Notes: generated from the letters alone by a model not told the origin. 64,000 nucleotides of DNA from Desulfococcus multivorans (GCF_001854245.1 NZ_CP015381.1:2577001-2641000); one strand, 5' to 3'; shown: positions 46,675-56,513, counted from the stretch's first letter. Numbers and translations: made by a program.

Positions 46675-47715
46675 ATGCAGTTTATCAAATCCGACATCAA
46701 TTTCGACTTTATCGGCAGAAGGAACATCGCATACTGCATCTCCGGTGTACTGCTGCTGTTGAGCATCGCCACCCTTCTTTTCCACGGCGGCCCCAAATAC
46801 GGCATCGATTTTGCCGGTGGCACGGTCATTCAGGTCAAATTCGACAGCGCCGTCACTGCGGCTTCGATCAGAAAAGGGCTGGAAGAGATCGGCATCACGC
46901 AACCGACGGTTCAGGTTTTCGGAGAGGCGCAAGACCATGAGTTCCTCATCCGGAGCGATGTTTCCGAAGAAGTCTCGGAGGAGTTGCAGAACCGGATCGG
47001 AGAGACCTTGAAAACCGCCACGGGAAGCGATGTCGAGATCCGACGCGTGGAGATGGTGGGTCCGCAGGTGGGCAAGGACTTGCGGGAAAAAGCGCTTTTC
47101 GCCATGTTTTACGCCCTGCTGTTCATCACCATCTACATTTCGGGCCGATTCGAGCTCAAATGGGTACAGTCCGGGATCATGGTGGCCGTCCTCATCGGTG
47201 CGGTCTACCTGCTATCTCTTCTTAAAGTGAGCATCCCTTTTCTGATCTTGTCGGCCCTGATCGTCAGCCTGGTGCTGTTCTGGTTCCTGCAGTTCAAATA
47301 CGCCATGGGCGCCATCGTGGCGCTGATCCATGACGTCACCATTACCGTGGGCGTATTCTCTCTGTTCGACAAAGAGTTTTCTCTCCCGATTATCGCAGCC
47401 CTTCTGACCATCATCGGGTATTCCCTCAACGACACCATCATCGTCTTTGACCGCATCCGGGAAAACCTTAAAAAAATCAGCAAAAATTCTCTGGATATCA
47501 TCATTAATCAAAGCATCAACGAGACCCTTTCCCGGACGATCCTGACCTCCTCAACCACGCTGGTCGTGGTATTGGCGCTCTTTTTTCTGGGCGGCGGCAT
47601 CATTCACGATTTCGCTTTCGCGCTGATCATCGGCATCGGTATCGGCACCTATTCGTCCATCTTCATTGCCAGTCCGATTCTTCTGGCATGGCAGAAAGCC
47701 GTCGGGAAACGATAG
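46675..47715 (+). CDS. secF: SecF, protein-export membrane subunit
   Basis: 346 residues. DFAGGTVIQVKF is the SecF signature after the first helix; a periplasmic loop of about 90 residues and five C-terminal helices with GYSLNDTIIVFDRIREN follow. It pairs with SecD. The ATG at 46675 begins MQFIKSDINFDFIGRRN, a normal SecF start. Its end overlaps dprA by 28 bp. Confidence 0.95.
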   Translation: MQFIKSDINFDFIGRRNIAYCISGVLLLLSIATLLFHGGPKYGIDFAGGTVIQVKFDSAVTAASIRKGLEEIGITQPTVQVFGEAQDHEFLIRSDVSEEVSEELQNRIGETLKTATGSDVEIRRVEMVGPQVGKDLREKALFAMFYALLFITIYISGRFELKWVQSGIMVAVLIGAVYLLSLLKVSIPFLILSALIVSLVLFWFLQFKYAMGAIVALIHDVTITVGVFSLFDKEFSLPIIAALLTIIGYSLNDTIIVFDRIRENLKKISKNSLDIIINQSINETLSRTILTSSTTLVVVLALFFLGGGIIHDFAFALIIGIGIGTYSSIFIASPILLAWQKAVGKR

Positions 47716-48899
47716 GCGCGAAGGGCTCGAAGACGTTGGATCCGTTGGCATCCGAATCCTTGAACAGTCTGACCGCCTGGTTCAGATTGCGAAGCGTTCC
47801 AGGGGTCGGCAACTATCTGTTCAAACGGCTCGTAGATCGATTCGGTTCACCAGACGAGGTCTTTCAGGCCGCTATCGAGGTACTTCAGTCGGTCGACGGC
47901 GTCTCACGGCGCCTGGCAGTCGCCATCAAGGCTCATCCTCTGACGGAGGCCGTCAAAAAAGAACTTGCACTGTTAAAACGAAGTGCTTACTCCATTATTA
48001 CGATGAACGACCCGGACTATCCGGGTCTTTTACTTGAAATCCCCGATCCGCCTCCGTTTCTGTATGTCTATGGAGACCTGGGCGACGGCATGCACAACAT
48101 CGCCGTAGTCGGGTCGCGCAGCGCCACGGCTTACGGCCGCGCCACAGCGCGGAAACTCTGCTCGGAAATAGCCTCGGCCGGCTTCACCGTCGTCAGCGGC
48201 CTGGCCCTGGGCATCGATACGGCCGCCCATGAGGGTGCTCTGGCGGCCGGGGGAAAAACCATAGCCGTTCTGGGAACCGGTCTCGACCAGGTTTATCCGG
48301 CGGCGAATCGGCATCTATGTCACCAAATCGCCAGGTCCGGAGCGGTTATCACCGAATTTCCTCTCAAAGCGGGCCCTGATGCACATCATTTCCCTGTCCG
48401 GAACAGAATCATCAGCGGTATCTCCCTGGGAACCGTCGTCGTGGAGGCGGCCCGGAAAAGCGGGTCGCTGATCACCGCCCGACTGGCCGCGGAGCAAAAC
48501 CGCGAGGTTTTCGCGGTCCCCGGCAGTGTGCATTCGACAAAGAGTGTCGGCACCCACTTTCTCATCAAACAGGGGGCGAAGCTGGTGGAAACCGTGGACG
48601 ATATCTTCGAAGAATTCCCCACCGCCGTAACGCACGCGACGGCGGGCTCTTCGACATTGGGGACGGAACGATCTCAAGACCCGCTCCTTTCCGCCGAGGA
48701 GCGGCGGGTCATATCGGCCCTCGGGCCCTATCCGATTCATATCGACGCCCTGGTTCGAAGTCTCGACATGGATGCGGGAAAGCTTTCGGCCGTTTTGATG
48801 CAAATGGAATTGAAGGGCCTTGTGGTCCAGGCACCGGGAAAAATGTTTTTAATCGAATCAGATACCCTAAACAGCGTTAATGAAAAGCGTCAAGGATGA
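47688..48899 (+). CDS. dprA: DprA, DNA-processing / RecA-loading protein
   Basis: 403 residues. A helix-hairpin-helix segment (RSVPGVGNYLFKRLVDRFG) at about 34-52, the Rossmann-like DprA core with VVGSRSATAYG, SGLALGIDTAAHEGAL and GTVVVEAARKSGSLITARLAAEQ, and a C-terminal winged-helix domain (about 345-400). DprA protects incoming single-stranded DNA and loads RecA in natural transformation; it is also widespread in non-competent bacteria. The ATG at 47688 lies within the end of secF. topA overlaps its stop by ATGA. Confidence 0.92.
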   Translation: MAESRRETIGAKGSKTLDPLASESLNSLTAWFRLRSVPGVGNYLFKRLVDRFGSPDEVFQAAIEVLQSVDGVSRRLAVAIKAHPLTEAVKKELALLKRSAYSIITMNDPDYPGLLLEIPDPPPFLYVYGDLGDGMHNIAVVGSRSATAYGRATARKLCSEIASAGFTVVSGLALGIDTAAHEGALAAGGKTIAVLGTGLDQVYPAANRHLCHQIARSGAVITEFPLKAGPDAHHFPVRNRIISGISLGTVVVEAARKSGSLITARLAAEQNREVFAVPGSVHSTKSVGTHFLIKQGAKLVETVDDIFEEFPTAVTHATAGSSTLGTERSQDPLLSAEERRVISALGPYPIHIDALVRSLDMDAGKLSAVLMQMELKGLVVQAPGKMFLIESDTLNSVNEKRQG

Positions 48900-51196
48900 A
48901 TGCGGTGAGCAGTAAACCACTTGTTGTCGTCGAATCTCCGACCAAGGTCAAAACCATCAAAAAATATCTGGGCAGCAACTACAACGTTGCCGCAACCGTC
49001 GGTCACATCAAGGATCTGCCTTCCAAGGAAATGGGCATAGACATCGAAAAGGATTTTCAGCCCCAGTACCGGGTTATTCCAGGCAAACAGAAGGTGATCT
49101 CTTCCTTGAAAAAGGAGGCCGGGGATGCCGAAGATATCTATCTGGCCCCCGACCCGGACCGGGAGGGCGAAGCCATTGCATGGCATACGGCCGAAGTGCT
49201 CAAAAAGAAGGGCCGCCGTTTTCATCGGGTCCTGTTTCACGAATTGACGGAAACCGGTATCCGCGAGGCCATGAAATCGCCTGAAGCCCTGAACGACAAC
49301 AAATATCATGCCCAGAAGGCACGACGGATTCTCGACCGGCTGGTGGGATATCAGATATCTCCGCTCTTGTGGCGTAAGGTCAAAAACGGTCTGAGCGCGG
49401 GACGCGTCCAGTCGGTCGCCGTCCGCATTATCTGCGAACGGGAAAAAGCGATTCAGGTTTTCAGGCCTGAGGAGTATTGGACCATCACCGCCCGCTTATC
49501 GGCCGATACGCCGCCCCCCTTCACGGCAAAACTGGCGAAAAAGGACGGTCGGAAGCTGACCATCCCCGACGAAGCCTCGGCGGAAGCGATTCTGTCGGAG
49601 CTGGCGGGGCAGCAGATCGTCGTGGAGAAGGTCCTCCGAAAAACGACGCGGCGAAACCCGCTTCCACCTTTCACCACAAGCAAACTCCAGCAGGACGCCA
49701 TACGAAAGCTGAGATTCTCGGCCAAGAAAACCATGATGGTGGCCCAACAGTTGTATGAAGGCATCGAACTGGCCTCCGGAGAACCGACGGGCGTCATCAC
49801 CTACATGAGGACCGATTCCACACGGATCGCCGCTGAAGCCGCGGAAGAAGCGCTGAAGCTGATACGGGAACAATTCGGCGAGGCTTACGCCATCCAGCGG
49901 CCCCGATTCTTCAAAAATCGCAAAAAGGTCCAGGATGCCCACGAGGCAATCCGTCCCACCTCGGTACATCATACGCCTGACAGCGTCAAATCTTACCTGA
50001 ATCAAGACCAACTTGCGCTTTATACGCTGATCTGGAAACGATTCGTGGCCTCCCAGATGCAGCCCGCCCTCATCGACAACACCTCACTGACCATCCGTAT
50101 CGGCGCTTACCAGTTCAAAGCCAGCGGCTCAACCGTGAAATTTCCGGGATTCATGGTGCTTTACCAGGCGGCCGAGGACAATGACCGTCCCGAGCCGGAC
50201 AAGACAATCCTGCCGGACCTTCCCGAAGGGACAGTGCTCAATCTCGACGGATACGATCCCAAACAACATTTTACCCAACCGCCGCCAAGGTTCTCCGAAG
50301 CCTCCCTGGTCAAGGAACTGGAAGAAAACGGCATCGGTCGGCCCAGCACCTATGCCGCCATTCTCTCAACCATCCAGGAGAAGGGGTATGTGGAGAAACA
50401 GAAAGGATATTTTCGTCCCAGCGAACTGGGTCTCATCGTCAACGATCTCGTGGTCAAGAGCTTCCCGGATATTTTTAATGTGGAGTTCACCGCAAAGATG
50501 GAGGATGATCTGGATCGTGTTGAAGCAGCTGAAATCGATGCCAAAATGATTCTTCATGATTTCTACGCGCCCTTCTCCTCCGAGTTGGAAGCCGCCGACC
50601 AGAGCATGCTCAGCATGAAAGGCGTAGGTGCCTCCACCGGCATCAAATGTCCCCAGTGCGGCAGCGAACTCCATATCAAAGTCGGTAAAAACGGTCCATT
50701 CCTTGCCTGCAGCAGCTATCCCGAGTGCAATTTCAGTCGGGATTACACCCGCGACGAAAAGGGCAACATCCAGATCATCGAACCCGTCTCCGAGGATGCC
50801 GTCGACAAGGCTTGCGAGAAATGCGGAAAACCCATGGTCATCAAGCGCGGGCGTTACGGCACCTTCCTGGCCTGCAGCGGCTACCCCGAGTGCAAGTATA
50901 CCCAGTCCGCCAGCACGGACGTCGGGGGACAGTCCACCGGCGTCAAATGCCCGGAAGAAGGGTGTACCGGTGAACTGGTCGAACGGCGGTCCAAGCGGGG
51001 AAAGGTTTTCTATGGGTGCAGCCGCTTCCCGGATTGCAAATATGCCATCTGGGATAAACCCGTCAATCGTTCCTGCCCTCAGTGCGGTGCGCAATTCATG
51101 GTCGAAAAAACTACAAAGAAAGACGGTACGTTTCTGATGTGTCTCAACCCCGCCTGCGGCTTCAGAAACACTGGCGGCGATGACGAGGCATCGTGA
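48896..51196 (+). CDS. topA: DNA topoisomerase I
   Basis: 766 residues, type IA. TOPRIM acidic motif DPDREGE near residue 85, active-site Tyr303 in GVITYMRTDS, and HEAIRPT are all present. The C-terminus carries four zinc-ribbon modules (CPQCG, CEKCG, CPEEGC, CPQCG starts). It relaxes negative supercoils. The ATG at 48896 overlaps the dprA stop (ATGA); a GTG three codons on is possible. dprA-topA order is common in bacteria. Confidence 0.97.
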   Translation: MNAVSSKPLVVVESPTKVKTIKKYLGSNYNVAATVGHIKDLPSKEMGIDIEKDFQPQYRVIPGKQKVISSLKKEAGDAEDIYLAPDPDREGEAIAWHTAEVLKKKGRRFHRVLFHELTETGIREAMKSPEALNDNKYHAQKARRILDRLVGYQISPLLWRKVKNGLSAGRVQSVAVRIICEREKAIQVFRPEEYWTITARLSADTPPPFTAKLAKKDGRKLTIPDEASAEAILSELAGQQIVVEKVLRKTTRRNPLPPFTTSKLQQDAIRKLRFSAKKTMMVAQQLYEGIELASGEPTGVITYMRTDSTRIAAEAAEEALKLIREQFGEAYAIQRPRFFKNRKKVQDAHEAIRPTSVHHTPDSVKSYLNQDQLALYTLIWKRFVASQMQPALIDNTSLTIRIGAYQFKASGSTVKFPGFMVLYQAAEDNDRPEPDKTILPDLPEGTVLNLDGYDPKQHFTQPPPRFSEASLVKELEENGIGRPSTYAAILSTIQEKGYVEKQKGYFRPSELGLIVNDLVVKSFPDIFNVEFTAKMEDDLDRVEAAEIDAKMILHDFYAPFSSELEAADQSMLSMKGVGASTGIKCPQCGSELHIKVGKNGPFLACSSYPECNFSRDYTRDEKGNIQIIEPVSEDAVDKACEKCGKPMVIKRGRYGTFLACSGYPECKYTQSASTDVGGQSTGVKCPEEGCTGELVERRSKRGKVFYGCSRFPDCKYAIWDKPVNRSCPQCGAQFMVEKTTKKDGTFLMCLNPACGFRNTGGDDEAS

Positions 51197-51291
51197 AAAG
51201 ACCGCAATTCACCCGAATCGAACAAAAAAGTTGACAGGGACTTCAAAGCCTGTTACGAGCTATATAATCTATACAAAAGGAATTTCGTTCA

Positions 51292-51375
51292 GTGTCCAAC
51301 ATCGTCATTATCAGCATTATTATTCTCGTTCTCCTTCTTGGGGTACTCCTTCCCATCGAGGCAGAAAAGGGTTGA
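51292..51375 (+). CDS. Putative ilv leader peptide, 27 residues, Ile/Val/Leu-rich
   Basis: An open frame of 27 codons plus TGA, starting at GTG 51292 with AAAAGGAA at 51276-51282. Counting the peptide, 7 are Ile, 3 Val and 6 Leu, so 16 of 27 are branched-chain residues, with a block of Ile and Val codons early (GTC ATT ATC AGC ATT). E. coli ilvL has the same character (about half Ile/Val/Leu over 32 residues). It lies 93 bp before ilvD and is followed by a terminator. The peptide alone could also be a tiny membrane protein; the RNA structure around it argues for attenuation. Confidence 0.65.
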   Translation: MSNIVIISIIILVLLLGVLLPIEAEKG

Positions 51376-51449
51376 TAATGGCCTGACGAAAACACAACAG
51401 AACACTTCAGAATCCGTTATCAGCCCAGTGCCGATAACGGATTTTTTTT
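51306..51449 (+). promoter_or_regulatory. ilv transcription attenuator with alternative RNA pairings
   Basis: Segment 1, CATTATCA (51306-51313), lies on the Ile/Val codons of the leader. Segment 2, TTGATAATGG (51372-51381), covers the leader stop codon. Segment 3, CCGTTATCAG (51414-51423), starts the terminator. Segments 1:2 pair over 8 bp. Segments 2:3 pair over 10 positions, two as G-U. The terminator 3:4 is AATCCGTTATC (51411-51421) with GATAACGGATT (51433-51443), then T at 51442-51449. A ribosome stalled on Ile/Val codons would mask 1, free 2 for 3 and prevent termination; completed translation would cover 2 and permit it. This predicts induction of ilvD and the genes behind it when Ile or Val is scarce. 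Confidence 0.7.
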
Positions 51450-51468
51450 GGAAGAAAGACGGCAACCC

Positions 51469-53148
51469 ATGAAAAGCGACAATGCGAAAAAGGGCCTGGA
51501 AAGGGCGCCCCATCGGGCGCTCTTCAAAGCCATGGGCTATACCGATGTCGAGATCGAAAGACCCCTTGTCGGCATCGCCAATTCAGTGAACAGCATCGTT
51601 CCCGGCCACATCCATCTCGATAAGATCGTTGAAGCGGTCAAGGCCGGGATCTACATGGCCGGCGGGACGCCCGTGGAATTCGGCGTCATCGGCGTATGCG
51701 ACGGCATCGCCATGAACCACATCGGCATGAAATACTCGTTGGGAAGCCGGGAACTCATCGCCGATTCCATCGAGGTCATGGCCACGGCCCATGCCCTCGA
51801 TGCATTGGTGCTGGTGCCTAACTGCGACAAAATCGTTCCGGGAATGCTCATGGCGGCCGCGCGTCTCGATCTTCCTGCGGTGGTGGTCAGCGGCGGTGCC
51901 ATGCTGGCCGGCCGTCATCCCAGAACCGGTGAAAAAGTGGATCTGATCACCGTTTTCGAATCGGTCGGCGCCGTCAAATCCGGCCGTATGACCGAATCCG
52001 AGCTTCTGGAGATCGAGGAGGCAGCCTGCCCCACCTGCGGCTCCTGCTCCGGCATGTTCACGGCCAACTCCATGAACTGCCTTACGGAAGCCATTGGCCT
52101 GGGTCTGCCCGGCAACGGCACCATCCCGTCTGTCATGGCCGCCAGGATCCGCCTGGCCAAACAGGCGGGCATGCGGGTGATGACGCTCCTCGAACGGGAG
52201 ATCACGCCGCGAAAAATCCTGACGGAAAGCGCCTTTCAAAATGCCCTGGCCGTCGACATGGCCCTGGGGTGCTCGACCAACACCGTCCTCCACCTGGCAG
52301 CCATCGCCCGGGAGGCGGGGGTGGATATGGATCTGAATCTCATCAACACAGTGAGTCGAAAGACCCCCCATCTCTGTTCCCTCAGCCCCGGCGGAAAGGA
52401 TCATATCGAAGACCTTAACCGCGCCGGCGGTATTCCCGCCGTCATGAAGGAATTGTCAAAGGTCGGACGAATCCACCTGGACGTCCTCACCGTCACGGGC
52501 GAAACGGTCGGCACCAACATCGCCGATGCCGCGGTGTTGGACCGTGAGGTCATCCGTCCGGTGGATGATCCTTACCACGCCGAGGGCGGATTGGCGGTTC
52601 TTTTTGGAAATCTGGCCCCCGAAGGATGCGTCGTCAAGCAGTCCGCGGTGCGGGAAGAGATGATGCGCCACGAGGGACCGGCACGCGTGTTCGATTCTGA
52701 AGAAGCGGCGTCCGGCGCCATCATGGCCGGAAAGATCCAAAAGGGGGACGTCGTCGTTATTCGATACGAGGGCCCCATGGGGGGTCCGGGCATGCGTGAG
52801 ATGCTGACCCCAACGTCCACCATCGCCGGCATGGGCCTGGACGCCCATGTCGCCCTGCTGACCGACGGGCGATTTTCCGGCGGCACCCGCGGTGCGTCCA
52901 TCGGGCACGTTTCGCCGGAGGCCATGGCCGGCGGTCCCATCGCTCTGGTACGGGAGGGAGATGTCATCGCCGTCGACATCCCGGAAAAAACCCTCACTCT
53001 GAAGGTATCCGATAAAGTCCTCGCCGCAAGAAAGGCGGAGTGGCGCGCCCCCGATCCCAGGATCACCCGCGGATACATGGCCCGGTACGCGCAGATGGTC
53101 TCTTCGGCCAGCCGCGGCGCCGTGGTCGAAAACCCGCGGCGGGTGTGA
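51469..53148 (+). CDS. ilvD: Dihydroxy-acid dehydratase
   Basis: 559 residues. Iron-sulfur ligands are in PNCDKIVPG and [11 protein letters not shown], with the metal-binding CDG-type block [10 protein letters not shown] earlier and [16 protein letters not shown] near the C-terminus. It dehydrates 2,3-dihydroxy-isovalerate and -methylvalerate to the keto acids for Val, Leu and Ile. The ATG at 51469 lies 19 bp after the terminator T-run; an in-frame start at 51448 would fall inside the T-run. It heads the ilvD-ilvB-ilvN-ilvC-cimA-leuA set. Confidence 0.97.
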   Translation: MKSDNAKKGLERAPHRALFKAMGYTDVEIERPLVGIANSVNSIVPGHIHLDKIVEAVKAGIYMAGGTPVEFGVIGVCDGIAMNHIGMKYSLGSRELIADSIEVMATAHALDALVLVPNCDKIVPGMLMAAARLDLPAVVVSGGAMLAGRHPRTGEKVDLITVFESVGAVKSGRMTESELLEIEEAACPTCGSCSGMFTANSMNCLTEAIGLGLPGNGTIPSVMAARIRLAKQAGMRVMTLLEREITPRKILTESAFQNALAVDMALGCSTNTVLHLAAIAREAGVDMDLNLINTVSRKTPHLCSLSPGGKDHIEDLNRAGGIPAVMKELSKVGRIHLDVLTVTGETVGTNIADAAVLDREVIRPVDDPYHAEGGLAVLFGNLAPEGCVVKQSAVREEMMRHEGPARVFDSEEAASGAIMAGKIQKGDVVVIRYEGPMGGPGMREMLTPTSTIAGMGLDAHVALLTDGRFSGGTRGASIGHVSPEAMAGGPIALVREGDVIAVDIPEKTLTLKVSDKVLAARKAEWRAPDPRITRGYMARYAQMVSSASRGAVVENPRRV

Positions 53149-53181
53149 ACCGATGCGTTTTAACCCATCAAGGAGGTTGCT

Positions 53182-54870
53182 ATGAAGTTAACCGGCGCGC
53201 AGATCCTGATGAAGGTGCTCAAAGAAGAAGGCGCGGATACGATATTCGGGTATCCGGGCGGCGCGGTCATCGATATCTACGACGAACTCGTCAAAACCGA
53301 TATCCGCCACATCCTCGTCCGCCATGAGCAGGGCGCGGTGCATGCCGCCGACGGATACGCCCGGGCGAGCGGCAAGGTGGGGGTCTGTCTGGTAACCTCG
53401 GGCCCTGGGGCGACCAACACGGTAACCGGCATCGCCTCGGCCTACATGGATTCCATCCCCCTGGTGGTCATCACGGGTCAGGTACCGTCCCACCTGATCG
53501 GCAATGATGCCTTTCAGGAGGTGGACATCGTCGGCATCACCCGACCGTGCACAAAGCACAATTACCTGGTGCAAAGCGTCGAGGAACTGGCCCAGGTCAT
53601 CAAAGAGGCATTCTACATCGCCCGATCCGGCCGACCCGGGCCGGTCCTCGTGGACCTGCCAAAGGATGTCATCAACAGCGTTACCCAGTATCACGCCCCA
53701 AAAAAAGTGAAGCTGAGATCCTACAACCCCACCTACAACCCCAACATGAAGCAGCTCCATAAGGTGATCGAACTGGTCAAAATGGCGCGACGCCCCATGA
53801 TCTTCGCCGGAGGGGGTGTCATCCTGGCCAAGGCCCACAAGGAACTCACCGAATTCGCCCGCAGGGCACAGATTCCCGTCACCACGTCCCTTATGGGTTT
53901 GGGGGCCTTCCCGGCCACGGACCCCCTGTGGTTGGGGATGATCGGTATGCACGGCACGTACCGGTCCAACAAGTGCACCGCCGCCTGCGATCTGCTCATC
54001 GCCGTCGGCGTCAGGTTCGACGACCGGGTGACCGGCAAGACGGATACTTTTGCCGCCCAGGCCCAGATTGTCCACATCGATATCGACCCCACCTCCATCC
54101 GCAAGAACATACCGGTGTCGATCCCGGTGGTGGGAGACTGCAAGATCACCCTCGGCCACATCAACCATCTCCTCAACGACGAGGAGCTGGGTAATCTTTC
54201 GGAAAAGCGTAGCGGGTGGTTTGCCCAGATCGCCGGTTGGAAGGCCAAAACACAGTTGGCCTACGAGCAGGGACCGGACATCATCAAGCCTCAGTTCGTG
54301 ATCGAAGAGCTTTACCGGTTAACCGAAGGCAAAGCCATTGTCACCACCGAGGTCGGCCAGAACCAGATGTGGGCCGCCCAGTATTACCATTTTAACGAAC
54401 CGGGCCATTTCATCACCTCGGGCGGATTGGGCGTCATGGGGTTCGGCTTGCCTGCGGCCATCGGCGCTCAGGTGGCCTGTCCGGACGAACTGGTTGTGGA
54501 CGTGGCCGGCGACGGCAGCATACAAATGAACATCCAGGAAATGGCCACGGCGGTTCAATACGGACTCCCCGTCAAAATAGTCATCCTGAACAATGGATAC
54601 CTGGGGATGGTGCGGCAGTGGCAAGAGTTGTTCTACAATAAGTGTTACGCCTGCACCTGCATGGAACACGCGCCCGATTTCGTCAAATTGGCCGAGGCTT
54701 ATGGCGCCGTGGGGTTAAGGGCTACCCGGCCCGATGAGGTGGAAAAGGTGCTCTTTCAAGGGCTGTCGGTCAAAAAACCGGTGATTATGGACTTTGTCGT
54801 AGAAAAGGAAGAAAGCGTCTACCCGATGGTCCCGGCCGGCAAACCCATCACGGAGATGCTTCTGGTCTGA
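53182..54870 (+). CDS. ilvB: Acetolactate synthase large subunit
   Basis: 562 residues, three-domain TPP enzyme. Catalytic Glu in VRHEQGAVHAADGYAR, FAD-binding middle domain, and the TPP/Mg motif GDGSIQMNIQEMATA with ILNNGYLGMVRQWQ. It condenses pyruvate with pyruvate or 2-oxobutyrate. AAGGAGGTTGCT directly precedes the ATG, one of the strongest ribosome sites in the window. The regulatory subunit follows after 49 bp. Confidence 0.97.
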   Translation: MKLTGAQILMKVLKEEGADTIFGYPGGAVIDIYDELVKTDIRHILVRHEQGAVHAADGYARASGKVGVCLVTSGPGATNTVTGIASAYMDSIPLVVITGQVPSHLIGNDAFQEVDIVGITRPCTKHNYLVQSVEELAQVIKEAFYIARSGRPGPVLVDLPKDVINSVTQYHAPKKVKLRSYNPTYNPNMKQLHKVIELVKMARRPMIFAGGGVILAKAHKELTEFARRAQIPVTTSLMGLGAFPATDPLWLGMIGMHGTYRSNKCTAACDLLIAVGVRFDDRVTGKTDTFAAQAQIVHIDIDPTSIRKNIPVSIPVVGDCKITLGHINHLLNDEELGNLSEKRSGWFAQIAGWKAKTQLAYEQGPDIIKPQFVIEELYRLTEGKAIVTTEVGQNQMWAAQYYHFNEPGHFITSGGLGVMGFGLPAAIGAQVACPDELVVDVAGDGSIQMNIQEMATAVQYGLPVKIVILNNGYLGMVRQWQELFYNKCYACTCMEHAPDFVKLAEAYGAVGLRATRPDEVEKVLFQGLSVKKPVIMDFVVEKEESVYPMVPAGKPITEMLLV

Positions 54871-54919
54871 TTGAAGCGACGGATCCCTGGGCATCGATCC
54901 CAGGAAGAGGAGTGCTTAT

Positions 54920-55411
54920 ATGCTTTCAGAGGAAAAACACGTTTTGTCCATCCTGGTCGATAACCAGCCGGGAGTGCTCTCGCGAATATCCGGTTTGTTT
55001 TCAGGCAGGGGGTACAATATCGAAAGCCTCTGCGTGGCCGAAACCACCGATGAAAACGTATCCCGCCTGACCATCGTCACCAAGGGAAATCAGCCGGTCG
55101 TCGAACAGGTCAAGAAGCAGCTCAACAAACTGATCAACGTGATCAAGGTCCATGAGCTGACGGGTTCAAGATATGTTCATCGGGAGCTGGCCCTCATCAA
55201 AATGAGTGCCAAGGCCGAAAATCGAGCCGAAATCCTGAGAATCGTGGATATTTTCAGGGGAAAGATCGTGGATGTCGGACCGGATCATTACACCATCGAG
55301 GTCACCGGCGACGAAGGGAAGCTCGAGGCGATCCTGAGTCTTCTGAAGCCCATCGGCATCAAGGAGGTTGCCCGGACAGGGGCCATCGCACTGTTCCGGG
55401 AACCCAAATAA
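54920..55411 (+). CDS. ilvN: Acetolactate synthase small (regulatory) subunit
   Basis: 163 residues. The N-terminal ACT domain (LSILVDNQPGVLSRISGLFSGRGYNIESL, in two parts) binds valine for feedback inhibition, and the C-terminal half (about 80-160) is the second ACT-like domain of IlvH-type subunits. AGGAGTG precedes the ATG. It follows ilvB and precedes ilvC by 49 bp. Confidence 0.95.
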   Translation: MLSEEKHVLSILVDNQPGVLSRISGLFSGRGYNIESLCVAETTDENVSRLTIVTKGNQPVVEQVKKQLNKLINVIKVHELTGSRYVHRELALIKMSAKAENRAEILRIVDIFRGKIVDVGPDHYTIEVTGDEGKLEAILSLLKPIGIKEVARTGAIALFREPK

Positions 55412-55460
55412 CTCTGCATTTCAACATATGCGTTAAGCATCATAAAGGAGAAGCATTCAT

Positions 55461-56513
55461 ATGGCAAAGATCGATTTTGGCGGTGTTATGGAAGAGGTGG
55501 TCACATCGGAAGAATTTCCCCTGGAAAAGGCCAGGACCATTCTCGAAAACGAAGTCGTAGCGGTGATCGGATACGGGGTCCAGGGGCCGGGTCAGGCCCT
55601 CAACCTGCGGGACAACGGTGTTCGGGTCATCGTCGGACAGCGTGAAGGCGGGGCGTCATGGGATCGCGCCGTAGCCGACGGCTTCGTGCCTGGAAAAACC
55701 CTTTTCCCCATCGAGGAGGCCGCTCGAAAAGCGACCATCATTCAGTATCTCCTCTCGGACGCCGGTCAGGTGGCCATGTGGCCCAAAATCAAGGCCTGCC
55801 TCAACGAAGGGGACGCCCTCTATTTCTCCCATGGGTTCGGGGTGGTCTACAAAGACCAGACCGGGATCGTACCTCCTGAAAACGTGGATGTCATTCTGGC
55901 CGCGCCCAAGGGATCCGGCAGGACGGTTCGCACCAATTTCCTCGACGGCAGCGGGATCAACTCCAGTTTCGCCGTTTTCCAGGATTTCACGGGAAGGGCC
56001 CGGGAACGATGCCTGGCCATGGGTATTGCCATCGGATCGGGCTACCTGTTCGAGACCACCTTCGAGAGAGAGGTCTACAGCGATCTCACCGGGGAACGGG
56101 GCGTCCTGATGGGCTGCCTTGCGGGCGTTATGGAAGCCCAGTACGATCTCCTCCGGCGGCACGGCCACAGCCCCAGCGAGGCATTCAATGAAACCGTGGA
56201 GGAATTGACCCAGAGCCTGATCCGACTCGTGGCGGAAAACGGCATGGACTGGATGTTCGCCAATACCAGCACCACGGCCCAACGAGGGGCCTTGGACTGG
56301 GCGCCCCGATTTCGCGACGCCGTCATCCCCGTTTTCGACCGACTATATGAAAGCGTCAAAAACGGCGATGAAACCCGGCGGGTACTGGATGTCAACAGTG
56401 CCCCGGATTATCGCGAAAAGCTGAACGCCGAGCTCGACGCGATCAGGAAATCGGAGATGTGGCGGGCGGGAAGTGCCGTCCGGGCCCTCCGGCCGGAAAA
56501 TCGAAAGCAGTAA
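55461..56513 (+). CDS. ilvC: Ketol-acid reductoisomerase, Bacteroidetes/fungal (Ilv5) subtype
   Basis: 350 residues. VIGYGVQGPGQALNLRDNG is the NADPH motif, HGFGVVYKDQTGIVPP and APKGSGRTVR follow, and magnesium ligands are in YSDLTGERG and NETVEELTQS. The pattern differs from the usual bacterial IlvC (GYGSQGHAHALNL, APKGPGH) and closely resembles fungal mitochondrial Ilv5 and Bacteroidetes IlvC, including the RALRPEN end. It isomerises and reduces acetolactate. The source of this subtype in the lineage could be horizontal transfer or old inheritance. Confidence 0.95.
   Translation: MAKIDFGGVMEEVVTSEEFPLEKARTILENEVVAVIGYGVQGPGQALNLRDNGVRVIVGQREGGASWDRAVADGFVPGKTLFPIEEAARKATIIQYLLSDAGQVAMWPKIKACLNEGDALYFSHGFGVVYKDQTGIVPPENVDVILAAPKGSGRTVRTNFLDGSGINSSFAVFQDFTGRARERCLAMGIAIGSGYLFETTFEREVYSDLTGERGVLMGCLAGVMEAQYDLLRRHGHSPSEAFNETVEELTQSLIRLVAENGMDWMFANTSTTAQRGALDWAPRFRDAVIPVFDRLYESVKNGDETRRVLDVNSAPDYREKLNAELDAIRKSEMWRAGSAVRALRPENRKQ

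Noticed and set aside
51231-51268. TTGACA and TATAAT upstream of the ilv leader as a standard promoter
   Set aside because: The boxes are 26 bp apart instead of 16-18, so they cannot form one ordinary sigma70 promoter. One of them may belong to a weaker promoter with a partner I cannot identify.
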